Below, piece after piece: positions 42,201 to 53,663 of a DNA stretch of 64,000 bases. Location: positions 17,737,129-17,801,128 of the forward strand of contig OY757916.1 in NCBI GenBank assembly GCA_963585895.1, given 5' to 3'. Under the pieces are notes generated by a model. That model was not told the DNA's origin and did not search any database. It saw only the letters and a program-made list of their open reading frames with translations. This DNA comes from Sepioteuthis lessoniana (lineage: Eukaryota; Mollusca; Cephalopoda; Myopsida; Loliginidae). A program made the translations under genes and the position numbers. Every line of letters begins with the position of its first letter. Within the stretch, counting starts at the first letter, position 1.

Positions 42201-45200
42201 AGCTAACAGTGTTCTCCCATAAAGAATATTACTGTGTGTTATTTTACAACGAACTGGTTGTGTACTAAGATAAATTGGTTCTGTGATGTCTTAAAACAAA
42301 CGAGTTGTATGCTATCTTAAAACAAGCTGTGTTCTCCCATAAAGAATATTACTGTGTGTTATTTTACAACGAACTGGTTGTGTACTAAGATAAATTGGTT
42401 CTGCGATGTCTTAAAACAAACGAGTTGTATACTATCTTAAAACAAGCTAACTGTGTTCTCCCATAAAGAATATTACAGTGTGTTATTTTAAAACGAACTG
42501 GTTATGTACTAAGATAAATTGGTTCTGTGATGTCTTAAAACAAACGAGTTGTATGCTATCTTAAAACCAACTAACTGTGTTCTCCCATAAAGAATGTTAC
42601 TGTGTGTTATTTGACAACGAACTGGTTATGTACTAAGATAAATTGGTTCTGTGATGTCTTAAAACAAACGAGTTGTATGCTATCTTAAAACAAGCTGTGT
42701 TCTCCCATAAAGAATATTACTGTCTGTTTTTTTACAACGAACTGGTTATGTACTAAGATAAATTGGTTCTGTGATGTCTTAAAACAAACGAGTTGTATGC
42801 TATCTTAAAACAAGCTAACTGTGTTCTCCCATAACGAATATTACTGTGTGTTATTTTACAACGAACTGGTTGTGTACTATCTAAGATAAATTGGTTCTGT
42901 GATGTCTTAAAACAAACGAGTTGTATGCTATCTTAAAACAAGCTAACTGTGTTCTCCCATAAAGAATATTACTGTGTGTTATTTTACAACGAACTGGTTA
43001 TGTACTAAGATAAATTGGTTCTGTGATGTCTTAAAACAAACGAGTTGTATGCTATCTTAAAACAAGCTAACTGTGTTCTCCCATAAAGAATATTAGAGTG
43101 TGTTATTTTACAACGAACTGGTTGTGTACTATCTAAGATAAATTGGTTCTGTGATGTCTTAAAACAAACGAGTTGTATGCTATCTTAAAACAAGCTAACT
43201 GTGTTCTCCCATAAAGAATATTACAGTGTGTTATTTTACAACGTACTGGTTATGTACTAAGATAAATTGGTTCTGTGATGTCTTAAAAAAAACGAGTTCT
43301 ATGCTATCTTAAAACAAGCTAACTGTGTTCTCCCATAAAGAATATTACTGTGTGTTATTTTACAACGAACTGAATGTGTACTATCTAAGATAAATTGGTT
43401 CTGTGATGTCTTAAAACAAACGAGTTGTATGCTATCTTAAAACAAGCTGTGTTCTCCCATAAAGAATATTACTGTGTGTTATTTTACAACGAACTGGTTG
43501 TGTACTAAGATAAATTGGTTCTGTGATGTCTTAAAACAAACGAGTTGTATGCTATCTTAAAACAAGCTAACTGTGTTCTCCCATAAAGAATATTACTGTG
43601 TGTTATTTTATAACGAACTGGCTGTGCACTATCGAAGATAAATTGGTTCTGTGATGTCTTAAAACGAACGAGTTGTATGCTATCTTAAAACAAGCTAACT
43701 GTGTTCTCCCATAAAGAATATTACTGTGTGTTATTTTACAACGAACTGGTTGTGTACTAAGATAAATTGGTTCTGTGATGTCTTAAAACAAACGAGTTGT
43801 ATGCTATCTTAAAACAAGCTAACTGTGTTCTCCCATAAAGAATATTACAGTGTGTTATTTTACAACGAACTGGTTATGTACTAAGATAAATTGGTTCTGT
43901 GATGTCTTAAAAAAAACGAGTTCTATGCTATCTTAAAACAAGCTAACTGTGTTCTCCCATAAAGAATATTACTGTGTGTTATTTTACAACGAACTGATTG
44001 TGTACTAAGATAAATTGGTTCTGTGATGTCTTAAAACAAACGAGTTGTATGCTATCTTAAAACAAGCTGTGTTCTCCCGTAAAGAATATTACTGTGTGTT
44101 ATTTTACAACGAACTGATTGTGTACTATCTAAGATAAATTGGTTCTGTGATGTCTTAAAACAAACGAGTTGTATGCTATCTTAAAACAAGCTGTGTTCTC
44201 CCATAAAGAATATTACTGTGTGTTATTTTACAACGAACTGGTTGTGTACTAAGATAAATTGGTTCTGTGATGTCTTAAAACAAACGAGTTGTATGCTATC
44301 TTAAAACAAGCTAACTGTGTTCTCCCATAAAGAATATTACAGTGTGTTATTTTACAACGAACTGGTTGTGTACTAAGATAAATTGGTTCTGTGATGTCTT
44401 AAAACAAACGAGTTGTATGCTATCTTAAAACAAGCTAACTGTGCTCTCCCATAAAGAATATTACAGTGTGTTATTTTACAACGAACTGGTTGTGTACTAT
44501 CTAAGATAAATTGGTTCTGTGATGTCTTAAAACAAACGAGTTGTATGCTATCTTAAAACAAGCTAACTGTGTTCTCCCATAAAGAATATTACAGTGTGTT
44601 ATTTTACAACGAACTGGTTATGTACTAAGATGAATTGGTTCTGTGATGTCTTAAAACAAACGAGTTGTATGCTATCTTAAAACAAGCTAACTGTGTTCTC
44701 CCATAAAGAATATTACAGTGTGTTATTTTACAACGAACTGGTTATGTACTAAGATAAATTGGTTCTGTGATGTCTTAAAACAAACGAGTTGTATGCTATC
44801 TTAAAACAAGCTAACTGTGTTCTCCCATAAAGAATATTACAGTGTGTTATTTTACAACGAACTGGTTATGTACTAAGATAAATTGGTTCTGTGATGTCTT
44901 AAAACAAACGAGTTGTATGCTATCTTAAAACAAGTTAACTGTGTTCTCCCATAAAGAATATTACTGTGTGTTATTTTACAACGAACTGATTGTGTACTAT
45001 CTAAGATAAATTGGTTCTATGATGTCTTAAAACAAACGAGTTGTATGCTATCTTAAAACAAGCTGTGTTCTCCCATAAAGAATATTACTGTGTGTTATTT
45101 TACAACGAACTGGTTGTGTACTAAGATAAATTGGTTCTGTGATGTCTTAAAACAAACGAGTTGTATGCTATCTTAAAACAAGCTGTGTTCTCCCATAAAG

Positions 45201-45339
45201 AATATTACTGTTTGTTATTTTACAACGAATTGGTTGTGTACTATCTAAGATAAATTGGTTCTGTGATGTCTTAAAACAAACGAGTTGTATGCTATCTTAA
45301 AACAAGTTAACTGTGTTCTCCCATAAAGAATATTACTGT
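39202..45339 (+). repeat. Satellite, mosaic stretch up to the first insert
   Basis: About 49 monomers. The set GGTTCTGCGATG, GTATACTATC, AAAACGAACTGG and AATGTTACTG seen near 34.5 kb recurs at about 41.40-41.63 kb and again 996 bp later at about 42.40-42.61 kb. A-tract monomers lie near 39672, 43285 and 43909; ATAACGAACTGGCTG monomers lie near 40006 and 43609. Many single-copy variants are present, for example AATATTGTTG at about 41846 and ATAACGAAT at about 42832. Nothing but satellite is present. Confidence 0.78.
45323..45339 (+). repeat. 17 bp target-site duplication, left of insert 1
   Basis: ATAAAGAATATTACTGT is ordinary satellite sequence that is repeated exactly on the other side of the insert. 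The base before it is C here and A on the right, which fixes its length at 17. Confidence 0.88.
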
Positions 45340-45549
45340 AGTATTTGTCGCTGCCTCCCACCAGACACGACTTGAGACAAGGACAAAAGCCCGAAGGCCA
45401 ATTAAAGTGGGGATAAATGGGAGGGGTAGGTCGCGAAGGAGCCGAGACTCGAACCCTGCTTGTCAGTGCTGCTCATCGGCTCACTTAGTGCAATGTGAGC
45501 CTGATGAGGTAAGCGGTTTCACGAACCCAAATGTGGGTCCGGGCACGTA
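45340..45549 (-). mobile_element. SINE-like retroposon, copy 1 (210 bp)
   Basis: This 210 bp insert is unrelated to the satellite and much richer in G+C. It is flanked by an exact 17 bp direct repeat of satellite sequence; removing the insert and one repeat restores an in-phase monomer. No terminal inverted repeats are visible, and a 17 bp duplication is too long for most cut-and-paste transposons, so target-primed retroposition fits best. On the minus strand GGTTCGAGTCT (45445-45455) resembles the Pol III B box, with a weak A-box-like TGAGCCGATG at 45474-45483; this sets the strand call. Hairpins are visible at 45478-45501 (7 bp stem GGCTCAC/GTGAGCC) and 45525-45538 (5 bp stem). There is no clear poly-A tail, so orientation is not certain. 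Relative to copies 2 and 3 it has five substitutions and GCTCATC in place of GCCATC. The family is not recognised. Confidence 0.72.
45445..45455 (-). promoter_or_regulatory. Possible Pol III B box in insert 1
   Basis: The minus strand reads GGTTCGAGTCT, close to the tRNA B-box consensus GGTTCGANNCC. The A-box-like motif starts only about 28 bases upstream, closer than in an intact tRNA, so this is a tRNA-related relic rather than a tRNA gene. Whether it drives transcription cannot be seen. Confidence 0.5.
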
Positions 45550-45566
45550 ATAAAGAATATTACTGT
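45550..45566 (+). repeat. 17 bp target-site duplication, right of insert 1
   Basis: This is an exact copy of the left repeat. Satellite resumes in phase with a monomer whose first CpG has become CAA (ACAACAAACTGG), a variant also seen after the other two inserts. Confidence 0.88.
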
Positions 45567-46678
45567 GTGTTATTTTACAACAAACTGGTTGTGTACTATC
45601 TAAGATAAATTGGTTCTGTGATGTCTTAAAACAAACGAGTTGTATGCTATCTTAAAACAAGCTAACTGTGTTCTCCCATAAAGAATATTACTGTGTGTTA
45701 TTTTACAACGAACTGGTTGTGTACTATGTAAGATAAATTGGTTCTGTGATGTCTTAAAACAAACGAGTTGTATGCTATCTTAAAACAAGCTAACTGTGTT
45801 CTCCCATAAAGAATATTACTGTGTGTTATTTTACAACGAACTGGTTGTGTACTAAGATAAATTGGTTCTGTGATGTCTTAAAACAAACGAGTTTTATGCT
45901 ATCTTAAAACAAGCTAACTGTGTTCTCCCATAAAGAATATTACAGTGTGTTATTTTACAACGAACTGGTTATGTACTAAGATAAATTGGTTCTGTGATGT
46001 CTTAAAAAAACGAGTTCTATGCTATCTTAAAACAAGCTAACTGTGCTCTCCCATAAAGAATATTACTGTGTGTTATTTTACAACGAACTGATTGTGTACT
46101 ATCTAAGATAAATTGGTTCTGTGATGTCTTAAAACAAACGAGTTGTATGCTATCTTAAAACAAGCTAACTGTGTTCTCCCATAAAGAATATTACTGTGTG
46201 TTATTTTACAACGAACTGGTTGTGTACTAAGATAAATTGGTTCTGTGATGTCTTAAAACAAACGAGTTGTATGCTATCTTAAAACAAGCTGTGTTCTCCC
46301 ATAAAGAATATTACTGTGTGTTATTTTACAACGAACTGGTTGTGTACTAAGATAAATTGGTTCTGCGATGTCTTAAAACAAACGAGTTGTATGTTATCTT
46401 AAAACAAGCTGTGTTCTCCCATAAAGAATATTACTGTGTGTTATTTTACAACGAACTGGTTATGTACTAAGATAAATTGGTTCTGTGATGTCTTAAAACA
46501 AACGAGTTGTATGCTATCTTAAAACAAGCTGTGTTCTCCCATAAAGAATATTACTGTGTGTTATTTTACAACGAACTGGTTATGTACTAAGATAAATTGG
46601 TTCTGTGATGTCTTAAAACAAACGAGTTGTATGTTATCTTAAAACAAGCTAACTGTGTTCTCCCATAAAGAATATTAG
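45567..46678 (+). repeat. Satellite between insert 1 and block H
   Basis: About nine monomers follow the insert in an order repeated after inserts 2 and 3. The order is an ACAACAAAC monomer, TACTATGTAAG, GAGTTTTATG, the A-tract monomer (seven A here, eight after the others), a GATTGTG monomer, and the GCGATG and GTATGTTATC monomers. Here one extra 120 bp monomer is present near 46.2-46.3 kb compared with the set after insert 2. Confidence 0.82.
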
Positions 46679-49600
46679 AGTGTGTTATTTTACAACGAAC
46701 TGGTTGTGTACTATCTAAGATAAATTGGTTCTGTGATGTCTTAAAACAAACGAGTTGTATGCTATCTTAAAACAAATTAACTGTGTTCTCCCATAAAGAA
46801 TATTACTGTGTGTTATTTTACAACGAACTGGTTGTGTACTATCTAAGATAAATTGGTTCTGTGATGTCTTAAAACAAACGAGTTGTATGCTATCTTAAAA
46901 CAAGCTAACTGTGTTCTCCCATAAAGAATATTACTGTGTGTTATTTCATAACAAACTGGCTGTGTACTATCGAAGATAAATTGGTTCTGTGATGTCTTAA
47001 ATCAAACGAGTTGTATGCTATCTTAAAACAAGCTAACTGTGTTCTCCCATAAAGAATATTACTGTGTGTTATTTTACAACGAACTGGTTGTGTACTATCT
47101 AAGATAAATTGGTTCTGTGATGTCTTAAAACAAACGAGTTGTATGCTATCTTAAAACAAGCTAACTGTGTTCTCCCATAAAGAATATTACAGTGTGTTAT
47201 TTTACAACGAACTGGTTATGTACTAAGATAAATTGGTTCTGTGATGTCTTAAAACAAACGAGTTGTATGCTATCTTAAAACAAGCTAACTGTGTTCTCCC
47301 ATAAAGAATATTACTGTGTGTTATTTTACAACGAACTGATTGTGTACTATCTAAGATAAATTGGTTCTGTGATGTCTTAAAACAAACGAGTTGTATGCTA
47401 TCTTAAAACAAGCTGTGTTCTCCCATAAAGAATATTACTGTGTGTTATTTTACAACGAACTGGTTGTGTACTAAGATAAATTGGTTCTGTGATGTCTTAA
47501 AACAAACGAGTTTTATGCTATCTTAAAACAAGCTGTGTTCTCCCATAAAGAATATTACTGTGTGTTATTTTACAACGAATTGGTTGTGTACTATCTAAGA
47601 TAAATTGGTTCTGTGATGTCTTAAAACAAACGAGTTGTATGCTATCTTAAAACCAACTAACTGTGTTCTCCCATAAAGAATATTACAGTGTGTTATTTTA
47701 CAACGAACTGGTTATGTACTAAGATAAATTGCTTCTGTGATGTCTTAAAACAAAAGAGTTGTATGCTATCTTAAAACAAGCTAACTGTGTTCTCCCATAA
47801 AGAATATTACAGTGTGTTATTTTACAACGAACTGGTTATGTACTAAGATAAATTGGTTCTGTGATGTCTTAAAACAAACGAGTTGTATGCTATCTTAAAA
47901 CCAACTAACTGTGTTCTCCCATAAAGAATATTACAGTGTGTTATTTTACAACGAACTGGTTATGTACTAAGATAAATTGGTTCTGTGATGTCTTAAAACA
48001 AACGAGTTCTATGCTATCTTAAAACCAGTTAACTGTGTTCTCCCATAAAGAATATTACTGTGTGTTATTTTACAACGAACTGGTTGTGTACTATCTAAGA
48101 TAAATTGGTTCTGTGATGTCTTAAAACAAACGAGTTGTATGCTATCTTAAAACAAGCTAACTGTGTTCTCCCATAAAGAATATTACTGTGTGTTATTTTA
48201 TAACGAACTGGCTTTGTACTATCGAAGATAAATTAGTTCTGTGATGTCTTAAAACAAACGAGTTGTATGCTATCTTAAAACAAGCTAACTGTGTTCTCCC
48301 ATAAAGAATATTACAGTGTGTTATTTTACAATGAACTGGTTATGTACTAAGATAAATTGGTTCTGTGATGTCTTAAAAAAAACGAGTTCTATGCTATCTT
48401 AAAACAAGCTAACTGTGTTCTCCCATAAAGAATATTACTGTGTGTTATTTTACAACGAACTGATAGTGTACTATCTAAGATAAATTGCTTCTGTGATGTC
48501 TTAAAACAAACGAGTTGTATGCTATCTTAAAACAAGCTGTGTTCTCCCATAAAGAATATTACTTTGTGTTATTTTACAACGAACTGGTTGTGTACTAAGA
48601 TAAATTGGTTCTGTGATGTCTTAAAACAAACGAGTTGTATGCTATCTTAAAACAAGCTAACTGTGTTCTCCCATAAAGAATATTACAGTGTGTTATTTTA
48701 CAACGAACTGGTTATGTACTAAGATAAATTGGTTCTGTGATGTCTTAAAACAAACGAGTTGTATGCTATCTTAAAACCAACTAACTGTGTTCTCCCATAA
48801 AGAATGTTACAGTGTGTTATTTTACAACAAACTGGTTATGTACTAAGATAAATTGGTTCTGTGATGTCTTAAAACAAACGAGTTGTATGCTATCTTAAAA
48901 CAAGCTGTGTTCTCCCATAAAGAATATTACTGTGTGTTATTTTACAACGAACTGGTTGTGTACTAAGATAAATTGGTTCTGTGATGTCTTAAAACAAACG
49001 AGTTGTATGCTATCTTAAAACCAACTAACTGTGTTCTCCCATAAAGAATATTACAGTGTGTTATTTTACAACGAACTGGTTATGTACTAAGATAAATTGG
49101 TTCTGTGATGTCTTAAAACAAACGAGTTGTATGCTATCTTAAAACAAGCTAACTGTGTTCTCCCATAAAGAATATTAGAGTGTGTTATTTTACAACGAAC
49201 TGGTTGTGTACTATCTAAGATAAATTGGTTCTGTGATGTCTAAAAACAAACGAGTTGTATGCTATCTTAAAACAAGTTAACTGTGTTCTCCCATAAAGAA
49301 TATTACTGTGTGTTATTTTACAACGAACTGGTTGTGTACTATCTAAGATAAATTGGTTCTGTGATGTCTTAAAACAAACGAGTTGTATGCTATCTTAAAA
49401 CAAATTAACTGTGTTCTCCCATAAAGAATATTACTGTGTGTTATTTTACAACGAACTGGTTGTGTACTATCTAAGATAAATTGGTTCTGTGATGTCTTAA
49501 AACAAACGAGTTGTATGCTATCTTAAAACAAGCTAACTGTGTTCTCCCATAAAGAATATTACTGTGTGTTATTTCATAACAAACTGGCTGTGTACTATCG

Positions 49601-51934
49601 AAGATAAATTGGTTCTGTGATGTCTTAAATCAAACGAGTTGTATGCTATCTTAAAACAAGCTAACTGTGTTCTCCCATAAAGAATATTACTGTGTGTTAT
49701 TTTACAACGAACTGGTTGTGTACTATCTAAGATAAATTGGTTCTGTGATGTCTTAAAACAAACGAGTTGTATGCTATCTTAAAACAAGCTAACTGTGTTC
49801 TCCCATAAAGAATATTACAGTGTGTTATTTTACAACGAACTGGTTATGTACTAAGATAAATTGGTTCTGTGATGTCTTAAAACAAACGAGTTGTATGCTA
49901 TCTTAAAACAAGCTAACTGTTTTCTCCCATAAAGAATATTACTGTGTGTTATTTTACAACGAACTGATTGTGTACTATCTAAGATAAATTGGTTCTGTGA
50001 TGTCTTAAAACAAACGAGTTGTATGCTATCTTAAAACAAGCTGTGTTCTCCCATAAAGAATATTACTGTGTGTTATTTTACAACGAACTGGTTGTGTACT
50101 AAGATAAATTGGTTCTGTGATGTCTTAAAACAAACGAGTTTTATGCTATCTTAAAACAAGCTGTGTTCTCCCATAAAGAATATTACTGTGTGTTATTTTA
50201 CAACGAATTGGTTGTGTACTATCTAAGATAAATTGGTTCTGTGATGTCTTAAAACAAACGAGTTGTATGCTATCTTAAAACCAACTAACTGTGTTCTCCC
50301 ATAAAGAATATTACAGTGTGTTATTTTACAACGAACTGGTTATGTACTAAGATAAATTGCTTCTGTGATGTCTTAAAACAAAAGAGTTGTATGCTATCTT
50401 AAAACAAGCTAACTGTGTTCTCCCATAAAGAATATTACAGTGTGTTATTTTACAACGAACTGGTTATGTACTAAGATAAATTGGTTCTGTGATGTCTTAA
50501 AACAAACGAGTTGTATGCTATCTTAAAACCAACTAACTGTGTTCTCCCATAAAGAATATTACAGTGTGTTATTTTACAACGAACTGGTTATGTACTAAGA
50601 TAAATTGGTTCTGTGATGTCTTAAAACAAACGAGTTCTATGCTATCTTAAAACCAGTTAACTGTGTTCTCCCATAAAGAATATTACTGTGTGTTATTTTA
50701 CAACGAACTGGTTGTGTACTATCTAAGATAAATTGGTTCTGTGATGTCTTAAAACAAACGAGTTGTATGCTATCTTAAAACAAGCTAACTGTGTTCTCCC
50801 ATAAAGAATATTACTGTGTGTTATTTTATAACGAACTGGCTTTGTACTATCGAAGATAAATTAGTTCTGTGATGTCTTAAAACAAACGAGTTGTATGCTA
50901 TCTTAAAACAAGCTAACTGTGTTCTCCCATAAAGAATATTACAGTGTGTTATTTTACAATGAACTGGTTATGTACTAAGATAAATTGGTTCTGTGATGTC
51001 TTAAAAAAAACGAGTTCTATGCTATCTTAAAACAAGCTAACTGTGTTCTCCCATAAAGAATATTACTGTGTGTTATTTTACAACGAACTGATTGTGTACT
51101 ATCTAAGATAAATTGCTTCTGTGATGTCTTAAAACAAACGAGTTGTATGCTATCTTAAAACAAGCTGTGTTCTCCCATAAAGAATATTACTTTGTGTTAT
51201 TTTACAACGAACTGGTTGTGTACTAAGATAAATTGGTTCTGTGATGTCTTAAAACAAACGAGTTGTATGCTATCTTAAAACAAGCTAACTGTGTTCTCCC
51301 ATAAAGAATATTACAGTGTGTTATTTTACAACGAACTGGTTATGTACTAAGATAAATTGGTTCTGTGATGTCTTAAAACAAACGAGTTGTATGCTATCTT
51401 AAAACCAACTAACTGTGTTCTCCCATAAAGAATGTTACAGTGTGTTATTTTACAACAAACTGGTTATGTACTAAGATAAATTGGTTCTGTGATGTCTTAA
51501 AACAAACGAGTTGTATGCTATCTTAAAACAAGCTGTGTTCTCCCATAAAGAATATTACTGTGTGTTATTTTACAACGAACTGGTTGTGTACTAAGATAAA
51601 TTGGTTCTGTGATGTCTTAAAACAAACGAGTTGTATGCTATCTTAAAACCAACTAACTGTGTTCTCCCATAAAGAATATTACAGTGTGTTATTTTACAAC
51701 GAACTGGTTATGTACTAAGATAAATTGGTTCTGTGATGTCTTAAAACAAACGAGTTGTATGCTATCTTAAAACAAGCTAACTGTGTTCTCCCATAAAGAA
51801 TATTAGAGTGTGTTATTTTACAACGAACTGGTTGTGTACTATCTAAGATAAATTGGTTCTGTGATGTCTAAAAACAAACGAGTTGTATGCTATCTTAAAA
51901 CAAGTTAACTGTGTTCTCCCATAAAGAATATTAC
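46679..51934 (+). repeat. HOR block H: tandem duplication of a 2628 bp unit (21 monomers)
   Basis: Copies are about 46679-49306 and 49307-51934. Shared markers at exactly 2628 bp include CAAATTAACTG (46773/49401), ATTTCATAACAAACTGG (46943/49571) and GGCTTTGTAC (48211/50839). ACAAAAGAGTTG, the A-tract monomer (about 48373/51001) and TACTTTGTG are shared too. The match runs on to about 49400/52028, where CAAATTAAC is not repeated. One difference is ACGGACTGG at 51951 (ACGAACTGG at 49323). After inserts 2 and 3 this unit occurs once per copy, so the doubling is specific to the stretch between inserts 1 and 2. Confidence 0.87.
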
Positions 51935-52028
51935 TGTGTGTTATTTTACAACGGACTGGTTGTGTACTATCTAAGATAAATTGGTTCTGTGATGTCTTAA
52001 AACAAACGAGTTGTATGCTATCTTAAAA

Positions 52029-52788
52029 CAAGCTAACTGTGTTCTCCCATGAAGAATATTACTGTGTGTTATTTTACAACGAACTGGTTATGTACTAAGA
52101 TAAATTGGTTCTGTGATGTCTTAAAACAAACGAGTTGTATGCTATCTTAAAACAAGCTAACTGTGTTCTCCCATAAAGAATATTAGAGTGTGTTATTTTA
52201 CAACGAACTGGTTGTGTACTATCTAAGATAAATTTGTTCTGTGACGTCTAAAAACAAACGAGTTGTATGCTATCTTAAAACAAGTTAACTGTGTTCTCCC
52301 ATAAAGAATATTACTGTGTGTTATTTTACAACGAACTGGTTGTGTACCATCTAAGATAAATTGGTTCTGTGATGTCTTAAAACAAACGAGTTGTATGCTA
52401 TCTTAAAACAAGCTAACTGTGTTCTCCCATGAAGAATATTACTGTGTGTTATATTACAACGAACTGGTTGTGTACTAAGATAAATTGGTTCTGTGATGTC
52501 TTAAAACAAACGAGTTGTATGCTATCTTAAAACAAGCTAACTGTGTTCTCCCATAAAGAATATTACAGTGTGTTATTTTACAACGAACTGGTTATGTACT
52601 AAGATAAATTGGTTCTGTGATGTCTTAAAACAAACGAGTTGTATGCTATCTTAAAACAAGCTAACTGTGTTCTCCCATAAAGAATATTACAGTGTGTTAT
52701 TTTACAACGAACTGGTTATGTACTAAGATAAATTGCTTCTGTGATGTCTTAAAACAAACGAGTTGTATGCTATCTTAAAACAAGCTAA
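52029..52788 (+). repeat. Trimer sub-repeat of 380 bp inside block I
   Basis: CCCATGAAG occurs at about 52048 and 52428, 380 bp (three monomers) apart, each preceded by a TTAGAGTG monomer and a TCTAAAAAC monomer. The pair recurs at about 57397 and 57777, and at about 62134 and 62514. Private changes in the middle trimer, such as GTGACGTC at about 52241, are copied with the 5349 bp unit. Confidence 0.78.
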
Positions 52789-53420
52789 CTGTGTTCTCCC
52801 ATAAAGAATATTAGAGTGTGTTATCTTACAACGAACTTGTTATGTACTAAGATAAATTGGTTCTGTGATGTCTTAAAACAAACGAGTTGTATGCTATCTT
52901 AAAACAAGTTAACTGTGTTCTCCCATAAAGAATATTACTGTGTGTTATTTTACAACGAACTGATTGTGTACTATCTAAGATAAATTGGTTCTATGATGTC
53001 TTAAAACAAACGAGTTGTATGCTATCTTAAAACAAGCTGTGTTCTCCCATAAAGAATATTACTGTGTGTTATTTTACAACGAACTGGTTGTGTACTAAGA
53101 TAAATTGGTTCTGTGATGTCTTAAAACAAACGAGTTGTATGCTATCTTAAAACAAGCTGTGTTCTCCCATAAAGAATATTACTGTTTGTTATTTTACAAC
53201 GAATTGGTTGTGTACTATCTAAGATAAATTGGTTCTGTGATGTCTTAAAACAAACGAGTTGTATGCTATCTTAAAACAAGCTAACTGTCTTCTCCCATAA
53301 AGAATATTACTGTTTGTTATTTTACAACGAACTGGTTATGTACTAAGATAAATTGGTTCTGTGATGTCTTAAAACAAACGAGTTGTATGCTATCTTAAAA
53401 CAAGTTAACTGTGTTCTCCC

Positions 53421-53437
53421 ATAAAGAATATTACTGT
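53421..53437 (+). repeat. 17 bp target-site duplication, left of insert 2
   Basis: This has the same 17 bases, ATAAAGAATATTACTGT, as beside insert 1, at the same monomer position. Confidence 0.88.
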
Positions 53438-53646
53438 AGTATTTGTCATTGCCTCCCACCAGACACGACTTGAGACAAGGTCAAAAGCCCGAAGGCCAAT
53501 TAAAGTGGGGATAAATGGGAGTGGTAGGTCGGGAAGGAGCCGAGACTCGAACCCTGCTTGTCAGTGCTGCCATCGGCTCACTTAGTGCAATGTGAGCCTG
53601 ATGAGGTAAGCGGTTTCACGAACCCAAATGTGGGTCCGGGCACGTA
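53438..53646 (-). mobile_element. SINE-like retroposon, copy 2 (209 bp)
   Basis: This is the same element as at 45340-45549, with the same ends, flanking repeats and orientation. It differs from copy 1 by GTCATTGCC for GTCGCTGCC (two changes), GGTCAAAAG for GGACAAAAG, GGGAGTGG for GGGAGGGG, TCGGGAAGG for TCGCGAAGG, and GCCATC for GCTCATC. The hairpin GGCTCAC/GTGAGCC lies at 53575-53598. Because it sits at the same monomer base and is followed by the same variant monomer, it is a satellite-borne duplicate of the first insertion, not a second transposition. Confidence 0.74.
53543..53553 (-). promoter_or_regulatory. Possible Pol III B box in insert 2
   Basis: The minus strand reads GGTTCGAGTCT, unchanged from copy 1. 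The upstream region reads TGAGCCGATGGCAGC, which is slightly closer to an A box than in copy 1. Confidence 0.5.
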
Positions 53647-53663
53647 ATAAAGAATATTACTGT
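53647..53663 (+). repeat. 17 bp target-site duplication, right of insert 2
   Basis: This is an exact copy of the left repeat; satellite resumes in phase with the ACAACAAAC monomer. Confidence 0.88.

Noticed and set aside
45340-45549. Functional tRNA gene on the minus strand
   Set aside because: The B box is good, but the A-box-like motif is weak and only about 28 bases upstream. No cloverleaf with an anticodon arm fits between them.
45340-45549. MITE or other cut-and-paste DNA transposon
   Set aside because: The ends (AGTATTTGTC and GGGCACGTA) are not inverted repeats of each other, and a 17 bp target duplication is too long for the common families.
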